This document shows positions 10,321 through 16,678 of a DNA stretch of 64,000 bases, one piece after another. Position 1 is the first letter of the stretch. Each line of letters opens with the position of its first letter. The notes below the pieces were generated by a model. It worked only from the letters and a program-made list of their open reading frames with translations. It was not told where the DNA came from and searched no databases. The position numbers and the translations under genes were made by a program. The stretch covers positions 6,822 to 70,821 of the forward strand of contig NZ_WWFG01000017.1 of assembly GCF_026127265.1 (NCBI RefSeq), given 5' to 3'. Source of the DNA: Nostoc sp. KVJ3. Its GTDB lineage: Bacteria > Cyanobacteriota > Cyanobacteriia > Cyanobacteriales > Nostocaceae.

Positions 10321-11478
10321 TCACTCATCCCCTAGTAAGGCTTCGAGCTTGTTTAAAAGGTTTACTAGCTGCTTTTGCTTGCTAGGTTCTTTCCATAACT
10401 GACGCTTTTTAATACGCTGGGTGATATTTTGAAGGCGGTCTGGTATTTGGTTAGATGCTTTAGATGACGATGCTTGTTCATCATCCGTCCAAGCTGTGAT
10501 TTTTTCTTTGATTTGGCTTAAAGACCAATCGTTAGCGATCGCTTCGGACAAAAGTTTTTTTCGGATTTCATTATTCCTTACCCGCGCCAAGACTTGTGCT
10601 TTGGTGTATTCCAGTTGACCAGAACGCAGTGCCATTAAAATTTCTTCGGGCAGATTTAGCAAAGGTAAGCGTGTGGTAATGAACGACAGCCAATTCATGA
10701 GTCCCAAACTCTCAAACACCTGTTGTACCGTGTTTGATTGTTCTTCATCTGGGTTAGGAGAAACGTTTTTACTAGATTCAGTTTCATCGGCTAACTGGTC
10801 AGAAACGTCGTCAAGAGATTGTGGATTATCGGGGTTAGGAAAAACGTTTTTACTAGATTCATTTTTCTCGGCTAAATGCTCAGAAATGTTGTCCTCAGTT
10901 TGTGGATTATCTGAGTTAGGAAAAACGTTTTTCCTAGATTCATTTAATGAGGATTTTGACGGCTGTTCCCCCTTACTGTGAGCGTTTTTCATTCGATACA
11001 GCAAGGATTTGACGGCTTCTACATCGCAATGCAGCCGGATTCCCAACAGGTGCAAGATCCCTTCAGTTTCTTCAACAGGGTTAAGGTCTGATCGTTGTAG
11101 GTTTTCAATCAAAGCCAACTGAAACGCTTGGTCATCAGATAGCTCACGCACAACCACAGGCGCGACTTCAAGTTTGGCTTCATGCCCTGCCCTATAACGT
11201 CGTTCTCCTGCTACTAATTCGTATTTCCCTCCACCAATTGGACGCACCAACAGAGGTTGGAGAATGCCATGCTGCTTGACTGACGAGACTAATTCTTTTA
11301 ATGCTTGTGGGTCAAAATATCGTCGGGGCTGGTGTTGGGGCAGAACTATATCTGAAAGTTTGATAGTAGTTTCAGTAGCATAAGGCAACTCGGCATCTGG
11401 GGAGGATAACCAAGGTGCAGGGGGCGGAGTTGTAATTTGACCTCCAAAGGGTTTGTCTGTTTGTTTGCGTCGGATCAT
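10321..11478 (-). CDS. parB: ParB-family partition protein with repeat-bearing linker
   Basis: 385 residues. The N-terminal ParB/Srx-like domain shows LPQHQPRRYFD, a GERRYRAG arginine patch (the CTP-binding motif of ParB proteins) and ENLQRSDLNPVEE. A linker of about 80 residues contains 27-residue repeats (see 10753-10950). The C-terminal part is basic and helical and may dimerise or bind DNA. The start overlaps the parA stop by four bases (ATGA, 11475-11478), so translation is coupled. Together with ParA it should place plasmid copies in daughter cells. No parS site could be identified by eye. Copy B (60755-61908) is broken by small indels. Confidence 0.9.
   Translation of the reverse strand: MIRRKQTDKPFGGQITTPPPAPWLSSPDAELPYATETTIKLSDIVLPQHQPRRYFDPQALKELVSSVKQHGILQPLLVRPIGGGKYELVAGERRYRAGHEAKLEVAPVVVRELSDDQAFQLALIENLQRSDLNPVEETEGILHLLGIRLHCDVEAVKSLLYRMKNAHSKGEQPSKSSLNESRKNVFPNSDNPQTEDNISEHLAEKNESSKNVFPNPDNPQSLDDVSDQLADETESSKNVSPNPDEEQSNTVQQVFESLGLMNWLSFITTRLPLLNLPEEILMALRSGQLEYTKAQVLARVRNNEIRKKLLSEAIANDWSLSQIKEKITAWTDDEQASSSKASNQIPDRLQNITQRIKKRQLWKEPSKQKQLVNLLNKLEALLGDE
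10753..10950 (-). repeat. 81-bp tandem repeat inside parB, about 2.4 copies
   Basis: The plus-strand string GTTAGGA(G/A)AAACGTTTTT recurs with an exact 81-bp step near 10753, 10834 and 10915. Each unit encodes 27 residues beginning ESSKNVFPNPDNPQ. The step is a multiple of three, so the frame is kept, and the repeat lies in the linker rather than in the conserved ParB domain. Confidence 0.85.
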
Positions 11479-12251
11479 AAAGCCTCCAAAGCCTTGGCGA
11501 TTTCTTCAAGGATAGCGACTACAGAATGTTTCGGGTCAAATACTGCTAGAGGCGCACGTTCTTCTGACGCATCGACAAAAGCGGTAGCTCTGGGGATGGG
11601 TGGGAAAATCCGACCCCAAGCGGAAAGTTGAGATTGGATAGCTGCTAATGCTCGTTTGTCGGCTGAGTTCTGGTTGGCATACCGCGTGGGAATAAACCCG
11701 GCTATTTGGATTTTGCGGTTGGCTTTGTTTTTTACGTGGGTGATAGTTTGTAAAAGCTCGTCTGTTCCCTCAAAGGCTTTTATATGGGTTTCGACGGGGA
11801 CGAGTACGTGTGTGGCCGCGACTAAGGCGATATAGGAAAGCAATCCTAAGCTGGGGGGACAATCTATAAGAATGAAGTCGTATTCATTTAGAACAGATTC
11901 AATGGCTTCCTTAAGGCGCAACTCGCGCATCGCAGCACTGACTAACTGCATTTCTGCTCCACTTAAGACTCGGCTTGCTGGAACCAAGTCCATGCCGTGA
12001 ATGCCCTCATGAATCGGTAAGGGCTGCTCGTCGATAATGGCATCAGCAACGGTTTTTTGTAACTGAGATGGCACTAACCCCATGAATTTGGTCAAGGACG
12101 CTTGGGGGTCTACGTCGATGAGGAGAACGCGATGTTTTCGTCGTGCTAAGTGGTATCCCAAATTTTGGGTTAGTGTTGATTTGGCGACACCACCCGCTTG
12201 GTTAAACAGGGCGATAATGCGGCAAAGAGGGTCAGTAGTTGACACTGGCAT
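11475..12251 (-). CDS. parA: ParA-family partition ATPase
   Basis: 258 residues. The deviant Walker A NQAGGVAKST is at residues 17-26, followed by LIDVDPQAS near 44-52 and LIDCPPSLG near 124, the standard ParA/Soj motifs. The N-terminus is short, so there is no helix-turn-helix domain before the ATPase as in type Ia ParA proteins; it is therefore more like type Ib or chromosomal ParA. It precedes parB with a four-base overlap. A 209-bp divergent spacer separates it from the SNF2 gene on the other strand and probably holds both promoters. Confidence 0.93.
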   Translation of the reverse strand: MPVSTTDPLCRIIALFNQAGGVAKSTLTQNLGYHLARRKHRVLLIDVDPQASLTKFMGLVPSQLQKTVADAIIDEQPLPIHEGIHGMDLVPASRVLSGAEMQLVSAAMRELRLKEAIESVLNEYDFILIDCPPSLGLLSYIALVAATHVLVPVETHIKAFEGTDELLQTITHVKNKANRKIQIAGFIPTRYANQNSADKRALAAIQSQLSAWGRIFPPIPRATAFVDASEERAPLAVFDPKHSVVAILEEIAKALEAL

Positions 12252-12460
12252 TATTCCTAGAAGATACGATGATCTTTGGTCAACCGGCTCGGTTTTAGTT
12301 TCCAGTTTACGTGTATCTGGTGAAAAAAGTTTATTTTTGGATAGAAATTCCAGTAGATTTTATATAACTTCACCGTATGTAGATTTAACAGTCTCACTAT
12401 GCGGGAAAATAGCTGTTAGGTGTCTGCGGAGTGGTCAAAAGTAGCTGGTAGGGATGCATC
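12252..12460. promoter_or_regulatory. Divergent promoter region between parA and the SNF2 helicase gene
   Basis: Both flanking genes start here and point away from each other, so at least two promoters are expected. The stretch is AT-rich (TTTTATATAACTT near 12358). I could not fix a -10/-35 pair or a ParB-type inverted repeat by eye. Confidence 0.45.
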
Positions 12461-14170
12461 ATGGAGACAAACTATACATTCAAATTTAATTCTGACACTG
12501 CCAAGTCAGCCCTGAAAGCTGGTAAATACGACCCGATTAACTTCTACGAGGCGCGTTTAAACCTGTTCAACCTCTCGGTAATGGCAGACTACGATCAGCT
12601 AATTTGCCTGCCCACACTAACTGCTATTGACAAATACTGGTATCAGATTGAAACAGCCCGAAAAGTACTTAGACAACTGGGTGGACGCGCATTACTAGCC
12701 GATGAAGTCGGATTGGGCAAAACCATTGAGGCGGGACTAATCATAGCCGAGTACTTAGCAAGGGGTATGGTACAGTCCATGCTGGTGTTAACTCCTGCAT
12801 CCCTAGTTTCCCAGTGGCAATCAGAGTTAAGTGACAAATTTGATATTGCTACTATCACCACAGATAACCGCGATCCACAACAACCGATAGACGAATTCTG
12901 GACGAATAATCCGCGAATTATCGCTTCATTAAACACGGCTAAATCTGCTAAACATTATCCCCACGTCACCAGTCGCACTTGGGACTTGGTAGTTGTCGAT
13001 GAAGCCCACCACCTGAAAAATCGCACTACCCTAAACTGGAAACTGGTCAATGCCCTCAATAAGCGGTTTATCCTCATGCTCACTGCTACGCCAGTGCAGA
13101 ACTCCCTTATTGAACTGTTTAATCTGCTGACCCTCCTCAAACCGGGACTGCTACAAACAGAAGCCGCTTTTAAAAAAGAATATGTCGATTCCAGGAATGG
13201 GCGAGTCCCTAAAAATCCCGAAAAGTTGCGCTCCCTGATGCGGGAAGTCATGGTGCGAAATACCCGCGCCCTAGTAGATGTTAAACTGCCCAAACGCTTC
13301 GCCACCACAATTACCGTTACCCCAGCAGCAGGCGAGGAGAAACTTTACCAGGACTTGAGCGAGTACCTACGTTCTTCAGAGGACAAGCTAGACAGACTCT
13401 CCCGCACTAATTTGCTGATGCGTGCTGGTTCATCCCCTGGTGCTTTGGCTGACTCCCTCAAGCAATTGACCAAACGCCTACCTGATGAAGAACTGAAGTC
13501 TTTAGCAAGACGAGCAGCCCAAGTGAAGCAGGTTGAGAAAGCAAAAGTATTGGTAGAAATGCTCTCAAAATCTTCCCAGAAAACCTTGGTCTTCACAACC
13601 CATAAAGCAACTAGCACTTATTTGGCTCAAACTCTGCAAGCAGCAAATATCCCCTTTGCAGAATTTACTGGTGGGATGTCCCTTAAACAGAAAGATGAGG
13701 CTATAGCCGCATTTCGAGATACTGTTTCTGTACTGCTGGCATCTGAAACAGGCGGAGAGGGACGTAACATCCAGTTTGCGAACGCGATCGTTAATTATGA
13801 CCTCCCCTGGAACCCAATGAAAATAGAACAGCGCATTGGTCGTATCCACCGCATTGGACAAACCCAGGATGTTTTTATTTTTAACTTTTGTCTCAAGGGC
13901 AGTATCGAAGAATATATTCTGCGGATCTTGCATGACAAAATTAATATGTTTGAACTAGTGGTCGGAGAGATTGAAACAATTTTAGGGAACGTGGATGATG
14001 AATTTGACTTTAGTGAAATTGTTATGGATATCTGGCTCAAGCATCAAGTCAAGCCCGAATTAGATACAGCCTTCGAGCAATTGGCAGATAATTTGTTGAA
14101 AGCCAAAAACCAATATCAGCAAATTCAAGAACTGGATGAACAGATTTTTGGCGAAGATTTTGAAGCCTGA
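12461..14170 (+). CDS. SNF2/RapA-like superfamily 2 helicase (YqhH-like)
   Basis: 569 residues. Motifs in order are DEVGLGKTIEAG (about 84-95), VVVDEAHH (about 178-185), LTATPVQN (about 207), the helicase C motif LLASETGGEGRN and QRIGRIHRIGQ (about 456-466). This is a complete SNF2-type double-stranded DNA translocase core without added domains. From memory its N-terminal sequence resembles Bacillus YqhH, which also sits in an operon. It is the first gene of a cluster followed at 19 bp, 3 bp and 12 bp by a coiled-coil protein, a small protein and an HNH nuclease. Remodelling or translocation on DNA feeding a nuclease is a reasonable inference. Copy B (62888 onward) is frameshifted. Confidence 0.88.
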   Translation: METNYTFKFNSDTAKSALKAGKYDPINFYEARLNLFNLSVMADYDQLICLPTLTAIDKYWYQIETARKVLRQLGGRALLADEVGLGKTIEAGLIIAEYLARGMVQSMLVLTPASLVSQWQSELSDKFDIATITTDNRDPQQPIDEFWTNNPRIIASLNTAKSAKHYPHVTSRTWDLVVVDEAHHLKNRTTLNWKLVNALNKRFILMLTATPVQNSLIELFNLLTLLKPGLLQTEAAFKKEYVDSRNGRVPKNPEKLRSLMREVMVRNTRALVDVKLPKRFATTITVTPAAGEEKLYQDLSEYLRSSEDKLDRLSRTNLLMRAGSSPGALADSLKQLTKRLPDEELKSLARRAAQVKQVEKAKVLVEMLSKSSQKTLVFTTHKATSTYLAQTLQAANIPFAEFTGGMSLKQKDEAIAAFRDTVSVLLASETGGEGRNIQFANAIVNYDLPWNPMKIEQRIGRIHRIGQTQDVFIFNFCLKGSIEEYILRILHDKINMFELVVGEIETILGNVDDEFDFSEIVMDIWLKHQVKPELDTAFEQLADNLLKAKNQYQQIQELDEQIFGEDFEA

Positions 14171-14189
14171 GAGATTGATTTGAATAAAT

Positions 14190-15230
14190 ATGTTATCAGA
14201 CCCAATTATTGCTACCTTAGAAAAAATTGTTTCTCTGCATGACGGAATAGCAGAACCTGCTGGTGAACACATTTTAAATGTGTTGTTGACTGAAAATATA
14301 GCATCGCTGCTTTCGCTCCCCGAAGAAGTTACTTTTACAACTATTGCTGATGTACCCCAAAGTGTTTTTGTCACCTATCATTCAGAAGTCTTAAATAAGC
14401 TATCTGAACTATTAGCTGTTAAAGGACTTATTAGTGCGTTGGGTGTTAAAATCGATGGACATCTGAAAAACACAGGCTTTGAGAAAATTTTATTGGAGAG
14501 ACTCGCACCTCAAAATGGCTTAATTCGTTTTTTAGATGCTAAACCAGAAATTACTCGTTATATCTTGTGTAATGTGGCTTACACAGCGAATGCTTCCGAA
14601 AAAAGGATTGGCTTAGTTTCGTTCATTATCAATGAAATAACAGGAGTAACACCAGTAGAAATTGGGGATGCTTTGTTTTGGGAGTCTGACAGAATTTCTG
14701 TGGAGCATCAAGAGACACCATTGGCGATGACAATTGAAGATTTGTTGAGGTTAATCGAACATCAAAGTGCAATATTAATTGGTAAATCTCTAGATAATTG
14801 GCAAGCTAAATTAACAAGAGCTAGAGCTAGGGATGAAGAAAGACTCAAGGATTATTACAATACGATTAGCGACTCGATCCGCAACAAGATTGAGTTAAAA
14901 AAATTGATTGGTGATGAACAAGACAAAGAATTAGCACGAATTGAAGCCACTAATAGAGAGTTAGAGAGAAAATTGTTGGACATCCAAGAGCGTTATGCAA
15001 TGAGTGTAGAAGCTTCGTTGCACAGTGCAATGATTATCCATCTCCCTACGGTACATATTCAGTGTGAGTTGCAACGAAAGAAAGTAAAACGGACTGTAAC
15101 AGCAGTTTGGAATCCGTTCACTAAAATTCTTGAGCCGCTTCGCTGTGAATTATCAGGAGAACCTGTTTACAATTTCTATTTAGATGACAAGTCAGCTAAA
15201 ATTATCTCACCGACAGTCTGGATAAAGTAA
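14190..15230 (+). CDS. Coiled-coil partner protein of the SNF2 helicase
   Basis: 346 residues with no family I can name. The first 190 residues are mixed alpha/beta. A long charged helix runs from about 203 to 272 (RARARDEERLKDYY to NRELERKLLDIQERY). The C-terminal 70 residues look like a small beta domain (LEPLRCELSGEPVYNF) that recalls a zinc ribbon but keeps only one cysteine. It starts 19 bp after the helicase gene and is separated by 3 bp from the next gene, so it is almost surely co-expressed. A role as helicase regulator or substrate adaptor is inference from position. Confidence 0.7.
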   Translation: MLSDPIIATLEKIVSLHDGIAEPAGEHILNVLLTENIASLLSLPEEVTFTTIADVPQSVFVTYHSEVLNKLSELLAVKGLISALGVKIDGHLKNTGFEKILLERLAPQNGLIRFLDAKPEITRYILCNVAYTANASEKRIGLVSFIINEITGVTPVEIGDALFWESDRISVEHQETPLAMTIEDLLRLIEHQSAILIGKSLDNWQAKLTRARARDEERLKDYYNTISDSIRNKIELKKLIGDEQDKELARIEATNRELERKLLDIQERYAMSVEASLHSAMIIHLPTVHIQCELQRKKVKRTVTAVWNPFTKILEPLRCELSGEPVYNFYLDDKSAKIISPTVWIK

Positions 15231-15233
15231 TTT

Positions 15234-15512
15234 ATGACAATCAATTTACCTATGAAATTGTCACACTTGCCCAACAGTTTACCATTAGATGGTGCTGTCC
15301 GCATCGAGCTAGTAGAAGGAGTGCCAATATTTCGAGCTTCCAGCTTAGTACAGGGGCGAATTGAAGCCTTATTAATTAAGCAAAAAGAATCTACACTGAC
15401 TTCAGAGGAAGAAAAAGAATTAGATGAATATGAGGAATTAGACGATTATCTGAGTTTGGTGAATCGGATGATCAGAAATTCATCGCTAACTCAAAATCAA
15501 AGTGAATTATAG
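15234..15512 (+). CDS. Small acidic protein paired with the HNH nuclease
   Basis: 92 residues. It begins MTINLPMKLSHLP and contains VRIELVEGVPIFRASS, then a very acidic helix (SEEEKELDEYEELDDY). It lies 3 bp after the coiled-coil gene and 12 bp before the HNH gene. Small acidic proteins next to nucleases are often inhibitors or regulators; I have no direct evidence for that here. I believe similar small genes stand next to HNH genes in other cyanobacteria, but this is memory and was not checked. Confidence 0.65.
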   Translation: MTINLPMKLSHLPNSLPLDGAVRIELVEGVPIFRASSLVQGRIEALLIKQKESTLTSEEEKELDEYEELDDYLSLVNRMIRNSSLTQNQSEL

Positions 15513-15524
15513 GAAACTAGAAAT

Positions 15525-15971
15525 TTGTCTGCGAATCGTTACATTAGTGAAGCTACTCAAAATCAAGTACGACAACGAGCCAAGTTTCTGTGCGAATATT
15601 GTCACGCATCGGAAAAATGGCAATATGTTTCCTTCACTGTAGACCATGTAATTCCTCTGACCAAAGGTGGTGCTAATTTAATTGATAATTTAGCTTTGGC
15701 TTGTTTCCATTGCAATCGCCAAAAATCAGATAAACTTAAAGCCTTTGATGAACAGTCGTTATCAGAAGTACCCTTATTTAATCCTCGCACTGATAGTTGG
15801 CAAGAACACTTTATCTGGTCAACAGATACACTCTCGATTATCGGCTTGACACCTACAGGACGCGCCACAGTCGTAGCATTAGCATTCAACCGAGCCAGAA
15901 TAATTAATATTCGCGCTGCTGATAGAGAAATTAGACGGCATCCACCGCCAGATGACCCAATTCAAAGCTGA
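15525..15971 (+). CDS. HNH endonuclease
   Basis: 148 residues starting at a TTG (SANRYIS); no in-frame ATG fits the domain. Zinc-binding CEYC lies at about 24-27, then the catalytic VDHVIPLTKGG with Asp-His, then LACFHCNRQKSDK with the second Cys pair, the Asn and the last His. This is a complete McrA-like HNH with two CxxC pairs. The C-terminal half (about 85-148) contains ATVVALAFNRARIINIR and may recognise DNA. It is the last gene of the SNF2 cluster. It may be a restriction-type nuclease or a housekeeping cyanobacterial HNH; the operon favours a joint function. Confidence 0.88.
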   Translation: MSANRYISEATQNQVRQRAKFLCEYCHASEKWQYVSFTVDHVIPLTKGGANLIDNLALACFHCNRQKSDKLKAFDEQSLSEVPLFNPRTDSWQEHFIWSTDTLSIIGLTPTGRATVVALAFNRARIINIRAADREIRRHPPPDDPIQS

Positions 15972-16196
15972 AAATTTAAAATGGCTCAGACCATCGCTTA
16001 ACTAAAACCTCTCCAGAACTTCTATCAGGGCTAACGTGCAGATATTTACTCGTAGTATCCAAACTTGTAGGACATGACACTCAACAATGAGAGAGTTAAT
16101 TCTCTGCTCACTTGTATGAGGATTTATTTAATCTCTAACATTTACGGCGATGGGAGTGCGATCGCACATCAACCACTCCCCTAAAATACCTATTGA

Positions 16197-16222
16197 GATA
16201 CAGGCATAAAACTACCTGTATC
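16197..16222. terminator. Hairpin between convergent HNH and trypco1 genes
   Basis: GATACAGG at 16197-16204 pairs perfectly with CCTGTATC at 16215-16222 around a 10-base loop. It lies between two convergent genes, where a two-way terminator is expected. No clear T-tract follows on either strand, so the call is weak. A second stem, GGGAGTG/CACTCCC, surrounds a HIP1 site just upstream. Confidence 0.35.
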
Positions 16223-16233
16223 AACACCACATC

Positions 16234-16611
16234 TTAAGTACCGCTATTTTGCTGATTGTTGGGAAACTTACACTTTACCTCAATCTCAAAATTACTCTCT
16301 GCCGAGCCTTCAGTTAGAAGCGGAATACCTGTTTTACCACCAATCTTTAAACCAAACTTGAGGGTAACTTCCTCAACCTCAGCCGCACCTAAATTTTTAA
16401 AAGCACCAATAGCATATTTAGTATAAGCTCGAATTTGATGGTGTACTTCTTGGATTTTGACCACAGATTCTTCTCGAAATCCGTAAGATTCTCTGTCATC
16501 TTTAACTTCTGGTGGAATGATTTCTGGGATGTTTGGTGCCTCTTTCGATTCAAAGAGGATTGTATACAGTTCGCCATCCTCTTCAAAAACCAAACGTTCT
16601 ATATTCGACAT
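16234..16611 (-). CDS. Trypsin-co-occurring domain (trypco1/CU044_2847-like) protein
   Basis: 125 residues from the ATG at 16611 (MSNIERLV); an upstream ATG at 16635 is possible. The pattern of an N-terminal beta hairpin (ERLVFEEDGELYTILFES), a central helix and the C-terminal string VEEVTLKFGLKIGGKTGIPLLTEGSAESNFEIEVK is characteristic of the trypco1 family. That family is known mainly by association with trypsin-like or caspase-like peptidases and STAND NTPases in predicted immunity and cell-death systems. The divergent neighbour 67 bp away is exactly such a caspase-STAND protein. Its molecular role (adaptor or inhibitor) is not established. Confidence 0.75.
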   Translation of the reverse strand: MSNIERLVFEEDGELYTILFESKEAPNIPEIIPPEVKDDRESYGFREESVVKIQEVHHQIRAYTKYAIGAFKNLGAAEVEEVTLKFGLKIGGKTGIPLLTEGSAESNFEIEVKCKFPNNQQNSGT

Positions 16612-16678
16612 CAAAACCTCGGATTTTACGTGCATTTACGTTATCTTATTCTCTAATAGACCATACAGATTATGATCA
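16612..16678. promoter_or_regulatory. Short divergent promoter region, trypco1 and caspase-kinase genes
   Basis: Only 67 bp separate the two start codons, so the two promoters must overlap or run into the genes. AT-rich strings (TTATCTTATTCTC, CATACAGATTATGATC) are present, but no certain -10/-35 can be set. Linked control of the pair is implied by the layout. Confidence 0.4.

Larger units (their letters stand above)
1..13577. repeat. Copy A of a 13.6-kb direct duplication (probable circular-contig overlap)
   Basis: This stretch is repeated at 50442-64000 in the same order and orientation. The offset is 50441 at the start and at 2376/52817, then falls to 50423 by the window end as small deletions accumulate in copy B. 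Copy A carries frame-breaking differences only near its own start (8 T instead of 7 at 1433-1440; 3 T instead of 4 at 1567-1569); from about 2 kb onward its genes are open. This pattern fits the two unpolished ends of one circular molecule better than two genomic copies. Confidence 0.93.

Noticed and set aside
10673..10981. Plus-strand frame of 102 codons opposite parB
   Set aside because: Its regular SGLGKTFLLDSFSSA pattern is the reverse reading of the 81-bp parB repeats.
12252..12460. A parS centromere next to parA
   Set aside because: No repeated or clearly palindromic 13-16-bp site could be found by eye in the spacer.
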